Shown here: positions 51,938 to 61,804 of the stretch, in pieces
How positions within the stretch are numbered: the first letter of the stretch is position 1
How the letters are laid out: each line of letters opens with the position of its first letter
DNA from: Jilunia laotingensis
Lineage (GTDB): Bacteria; Bacteroidota; Bacteroidia; Bacteroidales; Bacteroidaceae
Length of the DNA stretch: 64,000 nt
Assembly: GCF_014385165.1 (NCBI RefSeq)
Contig: NZ_JACRTF010000001.1
Span: forward strand, 3,658,001-3,722,000
Direction: 5' to 3'
The notes under the pieces: model-generated
What the model was told of the DNA's origin: nothing
Databases searched by the model: none
Seen by the model: only the letters and a program-made list of their open reading frames with translations
Translations under genes and position numbers: made by a program

Positions 51938-52774
51938 ATGAAAAAAATATTGTTTTTTGCATTCAGTTTATTATTGTATGTAACTTCTTTTGGACAGGGA
52001 CAGGAGGTGTCTGAAGATTCTATTCAAATCAATGAAGTTGATTCATTGGATGTAGGAACGCACCAAATATCTTCAGGACTTGAAAATGTGACGAAAGCAG
52101 AAGGAGATAGTGCATACATGAAGAATGATTTTGCTTCTGCAATACAGGTATACGAAGCTCTATTGACAAAAGGAGAAGCAGCAGACTTGTATTATAATCT
52201 TGGAAATAGTTATTATAAGTCTGGTGATATAGCAAAAGCCATACTAAATTACGAGCGTGCTTTGTTGTTGCAGCCTGGAAATGGTGATATTCGTGCAAAT
52301 TTGGAAGTTGCACGGGCTAAAACTGTTGATAAAGTGGAGCCGATACCTGAAATATTTTTTGTTTCTTGGACGAAGTCGCTGATAAACAGTATGAGCGTAG
52401 ATGCTTGGGCTGTGTGTGGTGTAGTATGCTTTATTTTATTGATAGCATCATTGTATTTCTTTATTTTCTCTAAACAAGTCGTTTTGAAGAAAGCCAGTTT
52501 TATCTGTGGCATTGTCTTTTTAATTGCTGTTATTTTGGCAAATGTATTTGCAAGCGAACAAAAGGACAGTTTACAGAACCGTGATAGCGCTATAGTTATG
52601 AGTCCTAGTGTAACGGTTCGCAGTACTCCAAGTGAAAGTGGAACAAGTCTTTTCATACTTCATGAAGGGCATAAGGTAACCATTAAAGATGCTTCTATGA
52701 AAGGCTGGAAGGAGATTCGTATAGAGGATGGAAAGGTGGGATGGGTACCTTCATCATCAATAGAAATTATTTGA
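51938..52774 (+). CDS. batE: BatE, TPR and SH3-domain membrane protein
   Basis: The 278-residue protein has a signal peptide (FFAFSLLLYVTSFGQ), TPR units (about 55-125, ALLTKGEAADLYYNLGNSYY), two spans (about 148-170 and 185-202) and a C-terminal bacterial SH3 domain (about 218-278, VTVRSTPSESGTSLFILHEG, GWKEIRIEDGKVGWVPSSSI). SH3 domains of this kind bind cell-wall peptides. It is the last gene of the operon, with a strong terminator after it. Confidence 0.92.
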   Translation: MKKILFFAFSLLLYVTSFGQGQEVSEDSIQINEVDSLDVGTHQISSGLENVTKAEGDSAYMKNDFASAIQVYEALLTKGEAADLYYNLGNSYYKSGDIAKAILNYERALLLQPGNGDIRANLEVARAKTVDKVEPIPEIFFVSWTKSLINSMSVDAWAVCGVVCFILLIASLYFFIFSKQVVLKKASFICGIVFLIAVILANVFASEQKDSLQNRDSAIVMSPSVTVRSTPSESGTSLFILHEGHKVTIKDASMKGWKEIRIEDGKVGWVPSSSIEII

Positions 52775-52798
52775 AATAAGATTTATAATATATAGATG

Positions 52799-52835
52799 AA
52801 ATCCTCACACGGAAGTTTCCGTATGAGGATTTTTT
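52799..52835 (+). terminator. Rho-independent terminator after batE
   Basis: AAATCCTCACACGGAA pairs with TTCCGTATGAGGATTT (one mismatch) around GT, followed by a T-run. Confidence 0.9.
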
Positions 52836-53019
52836 CATTCGTTTTATACTTTCTATTCAACTACCGGTTTAAATAAATGATTGATTATCTGGTTGATATT
52901 TCGAGCATTCATTTTCACTTATTTCATCTCTTCTTTTGATAGAAATGTATTTTACCTAAATTAGTAAAAAAAACAGGTAAATAATTTGTTTTATCTTTTT
53001 TTTTCCTTAAGTTTATAGC

Positions 53020-53031
53020 GTGATAAATCAC
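53020..53031. promoter_or_regulatory. Short palindrome, possible operator of the HTH gene
   Basis: GTGATAAATCAC has 5-base complementary arms around AA, 30 bases before the ATG of the small HTH protein. It could be its own operator. No direct evidence. Confidence 0.3.
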
Positions 53032-53060
53032 ATTAGTAATAACCATTAAATTTATGTGAC

Positions 53061-53351
53061 ATGAGGACAATAACATTCAATGAACTTCGTAAAATTAAAG
53101 ATTCATTGCCCAGCGGTAGCATGCATAGAATAGCTGATGAACTAGGTTTGCACGTAGACACAGTGCGTAATTTCTTCGGAGGCCATAATTTTAAAGAAGG
53201 TAAAAGTGTCGGAATACATCTTGAGCCCGGTCCGGACGGTGGTTTAGTAATGATTGATGATACTACCGTACTTGATCGGGCTCTTAGCATACTTGATGAG
53301 TTGAATATGAAGATGCAACGAGAAGAAGCTACCGAACCTGTGCAAGCTTAA
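53061..53351 (+). CDS. Small helix-turn-helix-like DNA-binding protein
   Basis: The 96-residue protein starts MRTITFNELRKIKDSLPSGS. MHRIADELGLHVDTVRNFFGG is a helix-turn-helix with a recognition helix VDTVRNFF, as in transposase or LacI-type domains. A short beta part (SVGIHLEPGPDGGLVMI) and a C-terminal helix (LDRALSILDELNMKMQ) follow, probably for dimerisation. It is conserved-looking and has its own terminator. I recognise no named family; a transcription factor or nucleoid protein fits. Confidence 0.75.
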   Translation: MRTITFNELRKIKDSLPSGSMHRIADELGLHVDTVRNFFGGHNFKEGKSVGIHLEPGPDGGLVMIDDTTVLDRALSILDELNMKMQREEATEPVQA

Positions 53352-53369
53352 TTTAAAATATACTTGCGG

Positions 53370-53396
53370 AATCCCAATTGGAAAACAATTGGGATT
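53370..53396 (+). terminator. Terminator after the small HTH gene
   Basis: AATCCCAATTG pairs perfectly with CAATTGGGATT around GAAAA, then TCTTATTTG follows. Confidence 0.8.
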
Positions 53397-53430
53397 TCTT
53401 ATTTGTTAAAATCATAAATACAAATGAATT

Positions 53431-54561
53431 ATGGAAGACAAATTAGTGACATTAGCTATTCTGACTTATTCGAAAGCTCAGATATTGAAGAATGTTCTTG
53501 AAAATGAGGGCATAGAGACTTATATACATAATGTAAATCAAATACAACCTGTTGTTTCATCAGGAGTAAGGTTACGCATTAAAGAGAGTGATTTGCCGCG
53601 TGCGCTCAAGATAACCGAGAGTTCAGTTTGGTTAGCTGAAAGTATAGTGGGAGAGAAGACTCCTAAGGTTGAAGACGGCAATAAAAAGATTCTGATTCCT
53701 GTGGATTTTTCAAATTATTCAATGAAAGCTTGTGAATTAGGATTCAATTTGGCAAAAGCGTATGGTGCTGAAGTTTTATTACTACATGTCTATTTTACAC
53801 CTATTTATGCGTCATCATTACCTTATGGTGATGTGTTTAACTATCAAATAAGTGATGAAGAAACCGTGAAAACGATTCTTCAGAAAGTACATGCCGACCT
53901 TAATTCTTTATCTGACAAAATTAAGGAAAAAGTTGTTACTGGAGAATTTCCTGATGTGAAATATACTTGTATATTGCGTGAGGGAATTCCTGAAGAAGAG
54001 ATATTGCGTTATTCTAAAGAGCAACGCCCACGTATTATCATAATGGGTACTCGTGGTAAGAACCAAAAGGATGCCGATTTAATTGGTAGTGTTACGGCAG
54101 AGGTTATTGATCGTAGCCGTACCGCTGTATTAGCGATTCCAGAGAATACACCGTTTAAAGAATTCGGATCAGTCAGAAAGGTGGCTTTTATCACAAATTT
54201 TGATCAACGTGATTTAATAGCATTTGATGCATTCATAAATGCTTGGAAACCATTTAGCTTTATTGTTTCTTTGATTTATCTTGCAGATGCGAAAGATTCA
54301 AAAGATACTTGGAATGAAATTAAGTTGGCGGGGATTAAGGAATATTTTCTAAAACAATATCCGGAACTTGAAATCCAATATGATGTTGTGAAGAATGATG
54401 ATTTCCTGAAAAGTTTTGATGAGTACATTAAAACTAATCAGATTGATATAATTACATTGACATCTTATAAACGGAACATATTTGCTCGTTTATTTAATCC
54501 GAGTATTGCTCGAAAGATGATTTTCCATTCCGATACACCGCTTCTTGTTATTAATGGATGA
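53431..54561 (+). CDS. DUF2007 - UspA - UspA fusion, universal stress protein
   Basis: The 376-residue protein begins with a DUF2007-like signal-transduction module (1-70, SKAQILKNVLENEGIETYIH, GVRLRIKESDLPRALKI). Two universal-stress-protein domains follow: the first at about 86-232 with KKILIPVDFSNYSMKACELG and the ATP-loop pattern IMGTRGKNQKDADLIGSV, the second at about 245-376, diverged, ending SDTPLLVING without the ATP-loop glycines. Tandem UspA proteins often pair one ATP-binding with one degenerate domain. It is monocistronic. Its stimulus is unknown. Confidence 0.88.
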   Translation: MEDKLVTLAILTYSKAQILKNVLENEGIETYIHNVNQIQPVVSSGVRLRIKESDLPRALKITESSVWLAESIVGEKTPKVEDGNKKILIPVDFSNYSMKACELGFNLAKAYGAEVLLLHVYFTPIYASSLPYGDVFNYQISDEETVKTILQKVHADLNSLSDKIKEKVVTGEFPDVKYTCILREGIPEEEILRYSKEQRPRIIIMGTRGKNQKDADLIGSVTAEVIDRSRTAVLAIPENTPFKEFGSVRKVAFITNFDQRDLIAFDAFINAWKPFSFIVSLIYLADAKDSKDTWNEIKLAGIKEYFLKQYPELEIQYDVVKNDDFLKSFDEYIKTNQIDIITLTSYKRNIFARLFNPSIARKMIFHSDTPLLVING

Positions 54562-54624
54562 GGATGATCAGGCGCTTGAAATTATTCTCTTTAAGATAAT
54601 GGAATAATCACTATTATGTTTAAT

Positions 54625-54669
54625 AAAAGAAGGGCAATTTATTTTTCAAAAATAAATTGCCCTTCTTTT
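54625..54669 (+). terminator. Long perfect hairpin terminator after the UspA gene
   Basis: A 22-base arm at 54625-54646 (core GAAGGGCAATTTATT) is complementary to 54648-54669, and the second arm ends in a T-run. It may also stop transcription from the other side. Confidence 0.85.
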
Positions 54670-54760
54670 ATTATCTCATAATATATCTTTTATTTTTGGA
54701 GTCACTCTCTTTACTTTTATCTTGTGCTGATAAAACACCCCTCTCAAGGCATGGATTTAT

Positions 54761-54800
54761 AATAAAGAAGGCTGATAAATAATACCAGCCTTCTATTATT
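54761..54800 (-). terminator. Terminator of the TPR gene (minus strand)
   Basis: GAAGGCTG (54767-54774) pairs with CAGCCTTC (54786-54793), flanked by AATAA/TTATT. On the minus strand it is followed by TTTATT, 17 bases past the TPR gene's stop. Confidence 0.75.
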
Positions 54801-54816
54801 ATATTAAAAATGAGAA

Positions 54817-56034
54817 TTAGTTATTCATAACCTTTTCAATTTCATCAAATTCAGGACCCATGTTTAAATTATAGTATACTCTATAAAGACCTGGAGCCCA
54901 CAATTCCTTTTGGTCTGGCTTCAGTTCTCTGGCCTTTTCGTAATAAGGTTTAGCTTCTTCATAGAACTTCTTAATTTCTGCTTGTGCAGCTGCATATTTA
55001 GGATCATTTACATCAGTGGTTGACTGATCTGCATAATCTTGTGCTTTCATTAGCAATACTAAGCCTAGATTAGAATAAGCTTCTCCATAATTTGGATCAG
55101 ATTCAATCGTTTTTTTGTAGAAATCAATTGCTTTATCATATTCTTTCATGTTATGATACAGGTATCCTTTTACATATAAATAAAGCTTATTATTAGGGTC
55201 TTTAGCCAACATGTTATCCGCGAATTCCATTGCTTTTTCGGGCTGATTTGAACTGCTATAGTAATCAACAAGATTAGCAAAGAAATATTGGTTTTCAGGG
55301 AATTTGATAATTCCTTCTTGTAAAGATTCTACCCATTTGGCTGTATCACCTTTTGCTTTTAGTGCATCTGCCCATAACTGCATAGCTATTCCACCATTTT
55401 CCTGATCTTTAACTGCAATAGGTGCATATTTCAGAATTGCATCTTTGTCTTCTGCCCCATTGGCAGCCAATGTAGCATAATAAGCAATTTGAGGCAATAA
55501 AGTATCTGATACAGCAAGATTTTCTTTTTCTAACATAGGGTAAGAGGCTGATTCTACATAAGTTCCGAAGAATTTCAACGCTTCTTTGCTATTGTTGAGA
55601 TTGAAAAACTGGATACCACCATTGATCAGATTAGGGCGTTCTGCCAACATTGCAGTAGAATTAGCTTTTCTGTATTTATTCTTAATTTTACCTTTTTCGT
55701 TGGGTACTTCTGCAAGTTCATCACATTTAAGGTAATAATCATACATTTTCAGAATACTATTATATACCTTAATTGTATCATACGGCTTTCTCAGATAGGC
55801 ATTTTCCATTTCCTTTTCGTTGATCCTTTTTTGGATGTAGCCTGCTACATCCCATGTGGCTGCTTCATCTTTTGTTTCCGGATTAGTCAACGCTTCATTA
55901 ATTAGTTGTTCAGCTTTGTTAAAGTCCGGTTTTACCTCACCAGCAATGCTCTTGGCTTCTTTTACATTTTTTTGTTGGGCAAAAGCAAAACTGATAGCCA
56001 TCAGTAAAACCATTGAAAATAATACTCTTTTCAT
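54817..56034 (-). CDS. Exported tetratricopeptide-repeat protein
   Basis: The 405-residue protein has a signal peptide (FSMVLLMAISFAFAQ) and a solenoid of TPR-like helices, clearest in residues 258-345 (KAMEFADNMLAKDPNNKLYL, YVKGYLYHNMKEYDKAIDFY, KKTIESDPNYGEAYSNLGLV) and 360-395. It lies 32 bases downstream of gyrA on the same strand and may share its transcript. The role is not known; similar periplasmic TPR proteins in Bacteroidota act as scaffolds. Confidence 0.85.
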   Translation of the reverse strand: MKRVLFSMVLLMAISFAFAQQKNVKEAKSIAGEVKPDFNKAEQLINEALTNPETKDEAATWDVAGYIQKRINEKEMENAYLRKPYDTIKVYNSILKMYDYYLKCDELAEVPNEKGKIKNKYRKANSTAMLAERPNLINGGIQFFNLNNSKEALKFFGTYVESASYPMLEKENLAVSDTLLPQIAYYATLAANGAEDKDAILKYAPIAVKDQENGGIAMQLWADALKAKGDTAKWVESLQEGIIKFPENQYFFANLVDYYSSSNQPEKAMEFADNMLAKDPNNKLYLYVKGYLYHNMKEYDKAIDFYKKTIESDPNYGEAYSNLGLVLLMKAQDYADQSTTDVNDPKYAAAQAEIKKFYEEAKPYYEKARELKPDQKELWAPGLYRVYYNLNMGPEFDEIEKVMNN

Positions 56035-56066
56035 GATTGTTGTTTGATTAATTATTAATATTACGT

Positions 56067-58643
56067 CTATTCTTTTTCTTCATTTTCTTCGATTCCTGTA
56101 TCGGGAGTATCTGCATCTTCTGAACTATCCATATCTGTTGTCGGATCGCTCAGGATTTTGCCCTCTACTTCTTCTACGGGGATTTCATCTTCCAAACTTT
56201 CTGTCGTTACTTTACATACAGAGCCGATTTGATCGTTACGTTTTTCAAGGTTAATAAGGCGTACACCTTGTGTGGCACGTCCCATAATTCGAAAATCTGC
56301 AACTTTCAGACGTATGGTGATACCGGATTTATTGATGATCATCAAATCGTTATCATCTGTTACAGATTTGATAGTTACCAGTTTGCCCGTTTTTTCAGTG
56401 ATATTCATTGTCTTCACACCTTTACCACCACGGTTTGTTTTACGATAATCTTCGATTTCAGATCGTTTGCCATAGCCTTGTTCTGAAACGACCATTACGG
56501 ACTCGGTTTCCAAATCTTTAATGCAGATCATTCCTACTACTTCATCCTGACCATCGTTATCGAGTGTAATGCCACGTACGCCTGTTGCTGTACGACCCAT
56601 GACACGAACTGTTGCTTCGTGAAAACGGATGGCACGACCGTTACGGTTAGCGATGATTATTTCATTATTTCCATTGGTCATACGGACTTCAATCACTCGA
56701 TCGTCCTCTCGGATTGTAATGGCGTTTACGCCATTTTGACGTGGACGTGAATATTGCTCAAGCAAGGTTTTCTTGATTACACCATTCTTGGTACAGAATA
56801 ATACATAATGACTGTTGATGTATTCTTTGTCATCAAGATTCTTCACGCGCAGGTACGCGTTTACTGCGTCATCAGAATCAATGTTCAGTAGATTTTGGAT
56901 AGCACGGCCTTTTGAATTCTTTGTTCCTTCCGGAATTTCATATACTTTTAACCAATAACACTTACCTTTTTGAGTAAAGAACATCATAGTATTGTGCATG
57001 GTGGCAGGATATATGTGTTCGATGAAGTCTTCATCACGTGTTTCGGTACCCTTAGAACCTACCCCACCGCGATTTTGCGCGCGGAATTCCGATAAAGGTG
57101 TACGTTTGATATATCCCATGTGTGAGATTGTGATGATCATTTCATCATCAGCATAGAAATCTTCGGGATTGAATTCTTCAGAGGAATAAACAATCTCCGA
57201 ACGGCGTTCATCACCATATTTTGCTTTTACTTCAAGCAATTCGTCTTTTATAACTTTACGACATATTTCATCGTCAGCCAAAATACTTTCCAAGTAGGAA
57301 ATTTGATTCATAATCTCCTCGTATTCAGCATGCAATTGGTCTTGCATCAGGCCCGTTAATTGACGTAAACGCATTTCAACAATGGCGCGTGCCTGGATTT
57401 CTGTCAGTTCAAAACGTTCTGTCAAACCGGTGATTGCATCGTTTGGAGTTTTTGCTGCACGGATAATGCGGATCACTTCATCAATGTTATCTGATGCAAT
57501 AATCAGACCTTCAAGGATATGGGCACGTTCTTTCGCCTTGCGCAGATCAAATTGAGTTCTACGAATAACTACTTCATGTCTATGTTCAACGAAGTATTTA
57601 ATAAGATCTTTTAGATTCAGTGTTTTGGGGCGTCCATGCACCAGTGCTACATTGTTCACACCGAAAGAAGTCTGCAATGCTGTCATTTTATACAGCTTAT
57701 TTAAGACTACGCTGGCATTGGCATCACGTTTAATGTCAATAACGATGCGCATGCCTTCACGGTCTGATTCGTCGTTGGCATTCGATATGCCTTCAATCTT
57801 TTTGTCATTAACAAGGTCAGCGATATATTTAATCAATTCTGCCTTATTAACATTGTAAGGTATTTCGGTAACAACAATTTTATCATGAGTTTGTCCGGCT
57901 TCTATTTCAGCTTTGGCACGCATAACGACACGGCCACGACCTGTGAGATAAGCCTCACGAACCCCACTTATACCGTATATATATCCTCCGGTTGGGAAAT
58001 CGGGCGCTTTGACGTAATTCATCAGTTCTTCTACAGTAACTTCCGGATTGTCGATATAGGCATGGCATGCATCAATCACTTCGGACAAATTGTGAGGTGG
58101 CATGTTTGTTGCCATACCTACTGCAATACCGGACGCACCGTTTACCAACAAGTTAGGGATACGTGTTGGCATTACTGTCGGTTCTACCAGTGTATTATCA
58201 AAGTTTGGTTCAAAATTCACGGTTTCCTTGTACAGGTCTTCCATCATGGCTTCGCCCAGCTTATTTAGACGGGCTTCGGTATAACGCATGGCAGCGGGAC
58301 TGTCACCGTCGACGGAACCAAAATTACCTTGACCATCTACCAATGGATAGCGCATTGCCCATTCTTGAGCCATACGAACCATTGCAAAATATACGGAAGA
58401 GTCCCCGTGGGGATGGTATTTACCCAATACTTCACCAACGATTCTGGCTGATTTTTTATAAGGTTTATCTGACATATTACCCAATTCCATCATTCCGTAG
58501 AGAATTCTGCGGTGAACGGGCTTAAATCCATCTCTAACATCTGGAAGGGCACGTGAAACAATGACCGACATGGAGTAGTCAATGTACGATGACTTCATTT
58601 CCTCCTCGATGTTAATCTTTATAATTCTGTCTTGTTCAAGCAT
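56067..58643 (-). CDS. gyrA: DNA gyrase subunit A
   Basis: The 858-residue topoisomerase subunit cuts and rejoins DNA, with catalytic Tyr121 in [12 protein letters not shown]. The quinolone region reads [20 protein letters not shown] with Ser82, the unmutated state at the main resistance site. The C-terminal beta-pinwheel carries a GyrA-box-like [10 protein letters not shown], which marks gyrase instead of ParC, and a related NRGGVGSKG. The acidic tail (about 825-858) is rich in Asp and Glu. Length is typical for Bacteroides. Confidence 0.97.
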   Translation of the reverse strand: MLEQDRIIKINIEEEMKSSYIDYSMSVIVSRALPDVRDGFKPVHRRILYGMMELGNMSDKPYKKSARIVGEVLGKYHPHGDSSVYFAMVRMAQEWAMRYPLVDGQGNFGSVDGDSPAAMRYTEARLNKLGEAMMEDLYKETVNFEPNFDNTLVEPTVMPTRIPNLLVNGASGIAVGMATNMPPHNLSEVIDACHAYIDNPEVTVEELMNYVKAPDFPTGGYIYGISGVREAYLTGRGRVVMRAKAEIEAGQTHDKIVVTEIPYNVNKAELIKYIADLVNDKKIEGISNANDESDREGMRIVIDIKRDANASVVLNKLYKMTALQTSFGVNNVALVHGRPKTLNLKDLIKYFVEHRHEVVIRRTQFDLRKAKERAHILEGLIIASDNIDEVIRIIRAAKTPNDAITGLTERFELTEIQARAIVEMRLRQLTGLMQDQLHAEYEEIMNQISYLESILADDEICRKVIKDELLEVKAKYGDERRSEIVYSSEEFNPEDFYADDEMIITISHMGYIKRTPLSEFRAQNRGGVGSKGTETRDEDFIEHIYPATMHNTMMFFTQKGKCYWLKVYEIPEGTKNSKGRAIQNLLNIDSDDAVNAYLRVKNLDDKEYINSHYVLFCTKNGVIKKTLLEQYSRPRQNGVNAITIREDDRVIEVRMTNGNNEIIIANRNGRAIRFHEATVRVMGRTATGVRGITLDNDGQDEVVGMICIKDLETESVMVVSEQGYGKRSEIEDYRKTNRGGKGVKTMNITEKTGKLVTIKSVTDDNDLMIINKSGITIRLKVADFRIMGRATQGVRLINLEKRNDQIGSVCKVTTESLEDEIPVEEVEGKILSDPTTDMDSSEDADTPDTGIEENEEKE

Positions 58644-58689
58644 TTAAAAAGATTATTAATTATACATTTGTGGCTTATGAAAAACCACG

Positions 58690-58720
58690 CTAAAGTACTA
58701 CTTTTTCTAGATATACAAAA
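58690..58720 (-). promoter_or_regulatory. Likely promoter of gyrA
   Basis: On the minus strand TTTTG (complement of 58716-58720) and TACTTTAG (complement of 58690-58697, one mismatch) are 18 bases apart, about 46 bases before the gyrA start. Confidence 0.55.
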
Positions 58721-58861
58721 GTTTTCAGCCATAAACTTTTTGTAGTTGTCGGTATGCTGTTTATGGTTCGTGGAAAGTGTATGGTTATGATGGTAAAATG
58801 CTATCCTTAATGTCTTTTTTATCAATGTTTTATGGAATGTTTACGTGAACTCCATATTGAA

Positions 58862-58944
58862 AACATCCGGATGTTCTTATCAAAAACATGGGGATGTTAT
58901 TGTATAAAACATCCGGATGTTGTGTGTTAAAACATGGGGGTGTA
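58862..58944. repeat. 23-bp-period array of a 14-bp palindrome (array B)
   Basis: Four cores begin at 58862, 58885, 58908 and 58931, exactly 23 bases apart: AACATCCGGATGTT (a perfect palindrome), AACATGGGGATGTT, AACATCCGGATGTT and AACATGGGGGTGTA. The 9-base spacers between them are not alike. Period and core match array A. It lies in the 513-bp gap between divergent gyrA and clpC; apart from the two promoters no other feature is seen there. Confidence 0.9.
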
Positions 58945-59112
58945 TTTGCTGTTTTGTCCCTTGATTAATTCTAAAGAGATTAATATAATGAATTTAAAAA
59001 GGCTATTTTTTATGTATTTATTGTAAAGGTATATAGTGATATGTGTTTTTTTGGCACGACATTTGTTATCATAATAAATAAAGCAAATATTACGTATAAA
59101 CAGATTTATATG

Positions 59113-59120
59113 TATCTTTG
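59113..59120 (+). promoter_or_regulatory. Promoter -7 box of clpC
   Basis: TATCTTTG matches TAnnTTTG exactly, 36 bases before the clpC ATG. No CIRCE or HrcA-like inverted repeat is seen near it. Confidence 0.65.
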
Positions 59121-59156
59121 CAAGTGAATAACCCTTAAGAAGGAAGGAATAAAAGT

Positions 59157-61697
59157 ATGAATAATCAATTCTCACAAAAAGTTTCCGATATTATCGTCTT
59201 TAGTAAAGAAGAAGCCAATCGTCTGAGAAGCAGATATATTGGGCCTGAACACCTGCTGTTGGGTATACTTCGTGACGGTGAAGGGAAAGCTATAGAGATA
59301 TTGTCCAAACTCAAAACGAATCTGACCGACATAAAAAAGCAGATTGAAGTGATATTAAAAGCGGAGGCAGATGACTTTTTGCTTCCGGATGCCGATGTGC
59401 CATTGTCCAATGGTGCTGCAAAGGTACTTAAGATGTGTATCCTTGAAGCTCGTCTGCTGAAAAGTAATGTCGCTGATACGGAACATGTACTATTAGCTAT
59501 TCTGAAAGATCGTAATAATGTGGCGGCTTCTGTACTTGAAGCGAATAATATCGATTATAAAAAGGTATTTGAACAATTGTCTTTGCAACCTGACATCAGT
59601 TCCGGGATGGGATTTACGGAAGACGATGATGACGAAGAGGAAATGGGTTCATCCCGTTCTTCCGGTGGAGGTCGTGGTGCCGATGAACGTCAACAAGCGC
59701 AGACGACCTCGAAAAAGCCATCAAATGATACTCCGGTACTGGATAATTTCGGTACGGATATGACTAAAGCTGCAGAAGAAGGCCGTTTGGATCCGGTTGT
59801 AGGGCGCGAACGTGAAATAGAACGCCTGGCACAGATTTTAAGTCGGCGTAAAAAGAATAATCCAATTCTGATTGGTGAACCTGGTGTGGGTAAATCGGCT
59901 ATAGTCGAGGGGCTGGCATTGCGTATTGTTCAGAAGAAGGTATCTCGTATTTTATTTGATAAACGTGTGGTGGCTCTTGACATGACTTCGGTTGTGGCCG
60001 GTACGAAATATCGTGGGCAATTTGAAGAACGGATTCGTTCTATCCTCAATGAGTTGCAGAAGAATCCCAATGTGATTTTGTTTATTGATGAAATCCACAC
60101 CATAGTAGGTGCAGGTTCTGCTGCAGGTTCAATGGATGCTGCCAATATGCTCAAACCGGCATTGGCCCGTGGTGAGATACAATGTATTGGTGCTACGACT
60201 CTTGATGAATACCGGAAGAATATTGAGAAAGACGGTGCTTTGGAACGCCGTTTCCAAAAAGTAATAGTAGAACCGACTACATCCGAAGAAACGCTTCAGA
60301 TTCTACGGAATATTAAGAGTAAATATGAAGATCATCATAACGTGAATTATACGGATGCTGCCTTGGAAGCATGCGTCAAGTTGACAGATCGTTATATTAC
60401 CGATCGTAATTTTCCGGATAAAGCGATAGATGCCCTTGATGAAGCAGGTTCTCGCGTACACCTGACCAATATCAATGTACCTAAAGAAATCGAGGAACAG
60501 GAAATATTGATAGAAGAGGCTAAGAATCAAAAGAATGACGCAGTGAAATCGCAGAATTTTGAACTTGCCGCCAGCTTCCGTGACAAGGAAAAAGAACTTA
60601 CTATAGTTCTGGATCGTATGAAGCAGGAATGGGAAGAACGATTAAAAGATAATCGGGAAACGGTGGATGCTGAAGAAATAGCCAATGTTGTTTCTATGAT
60701 GTCTGGTATACCGGTACAACGAATGGCACAAGCCGAAGGAATGAAGCTGGCTGGAATGAAAGAATCCCTTCAGTCGAAAGTCGTTGCCCAAAATCCGGCT
60801 ATAGAAAAGTTGGTTAAAGCAATTTTGCGAAGTCGCGTCGGGCTCAAGGATCCTAATAAACCAATCGGAACCTTTATGTTTTTGGGCCCTACGGGAGTTG
60901 GTAAAACACATCTTGCCAAAGAATTGGCAAAATATATGTTTGGCTCTTCCGATGCTTTGATTCGGATAGACATGAGTGAATATATGGAGAAATTTACTGT
61001 CTCTCGCCTTGTTGGAGCGCCTCCGGGATATGTGGGGTATGAGGAAGGCGGTCAGCTTACTGAGAAAGTGCGCCGTAAGCCCTATTCCATTGTATTGCTT
61101 GATGAAATAGAAAAAGCCCATCCGGATGTTTTCAATTTGTTACTGCAAGTAATGGATGAAGGTCGGCTTACTGACAGTTATGGCAGAGTGGTAGATTTTA
61201 AAAATACGGTTATCATCATGACATCTAATATTGGTACGCGCCAATTGAAAGACTTTGGTCGAGGGGTAGGTTTTGCTACTCAAAGCCGCTTGGATGATAA
61301 GGAATTTTCTCGGAGTGTCATTCAGAAAGCATTGAATAAATCTTTTGCACCAGAGTTTATTAATCGTGTTGACGAGATTATAACTTTCGACCAGCTTTCC
61401 CTGGAGGCAATAACTCAAATTATTGATATTGAACTCAAAGGATTGTATGATCGTATTGAATCTATTGGTTATAAATTGATTATTGAAGATAAGGCAAAGC
61501 AATTTATTGCCGGGAAGGGATATGATGTTCAATACGGTGCCCGACCATTGAAACGTGCCATTCAGACTTATCTTGAAGATGGTTTGTCAGAACTTATTGT
61601 CTCATCTGCTTTAGCTGATGGGGATACTATCAGAGTGATTCTGAATGAAGAAAAAAGTGAACTGGAGATGAAAGTGGAAACGGTAACCAAAGAATAA
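59157..61697 (+). CDS. clpC: ATP-dependent Clp protease ATPase subunit ClpC
   Basis: The 846-residue Hsp100 unfoldase has a Clp N-domain (1-145), a first AAA+ module with [13 protein letters not shown] and [15 protein letters not shown], a UVR-type middle segment ([20 protein letters not shown]) typical of ClpC, and a second AAA+ module with [15 protein letters not shown] and [22 protein letters not shown] motif in the second module is the likely ClpP-docking loop, so it feeds ClpP and is not a ClpB disaggregase. An acidic/Gly-Ser linker (about 155-180) precedes AAA1. Confidence 0.95.
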   Translation: MNNQFSQKVSDIIVFSKEEANRLRSRYIGPEHLLLGILRDGEGKAIEILSKLKTNLTDIKKQIEVILKAEADDFLLPDADVPLSNGAAKVLKMCILEARLLKSNVADTEHVLLAILKDRNNVAASVLEANNIDYKKVFEQLSLQPDISSGMGFTEDDDDEEEMGSSRSSGGGRGADERQQAQTTSKKPSNDTPVLDNFGTDMTKAAEEGRLDPVVGREREIERLAQILSRRKKNNPILIGEPGVGKSAIVEGLALRIVQKKVSRILFDKRVVALDMTSVVAGTKYRGQFEERIRSILNELQKNPNVILFIDEIHTIVGAGSAAGSMDAANMLKPALARGEIQCIGATTLDEYRKNIEKDGALERRFQKVIVEPTTSEETLQILRNIKSKYEDHHNVNYTDAALEACVKLTDRYITDRNFPDKAIDALDEAGSRVHLTNINVPKEIEEQEILIEEAKNQKNDAVKSQNFELAASFRDKEKELTIVLDRMKQEWEERLKDNRETVDAEEIANVVSMMSGIPVQRMAQAEGMKLAGMKESLQSKVVAQNPAIEKLVKAILRSRVGLKDPNKPIGTFMFLGPTGVGKTHLAKELAKYMFGSSDALIRIDMSEYMEKFTVSRLVGAPPGYVGYEEGGQLTEKVRRKPYSIVLLDEIEKAHPDVFNLLLQVMDEGRLTDSYGRVVDFKNTVIIMTSNIGTRQLKDFGRGVGFATQSRLDDKEFSRSVIQKALNKSFAPEFINRVDEIITFDQLSLEAITQIIDIELKGLYDRIESIGYKLIIEDKAKQFIAGKGYDVQYGARPLKRAIQTYLEDGLSELIVSSALADGDTIRVILNEEKSELEMKVETVTKE

Positions 61698-61719
61698 ATG
61701 TTTTTCGAAATACGTCAAA

Positions 61720-61749
61720 ATGTCAGACTTTTAGTCTGGCATTTTTTTT
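61720..61749 (+). terminator. Rho-independent terminator after clpC
   Basis: TGTCAGACT pairs with AGTCTGGCA (one G-U) around TTT, followed by eight T residues. Confidence 0.9.
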
Positions 61750-61804
61750 GTTTCTAAACTTAGCAAATAGTATAAATAGGATCAATTAAAAAATATACAT
61801 TATT

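Noticed and set aside
56229..56486. Plus-strand ORF opposite gyrA
   Set aside because: Shadow of the GyrA beta-pinwheel coding sequence.
58862..58944. CRISPR array
   Set aside because: Core of 14 bases with 9-base spacers is far too short for CRISPR repeats and spacers, and no cas gene is nearby.
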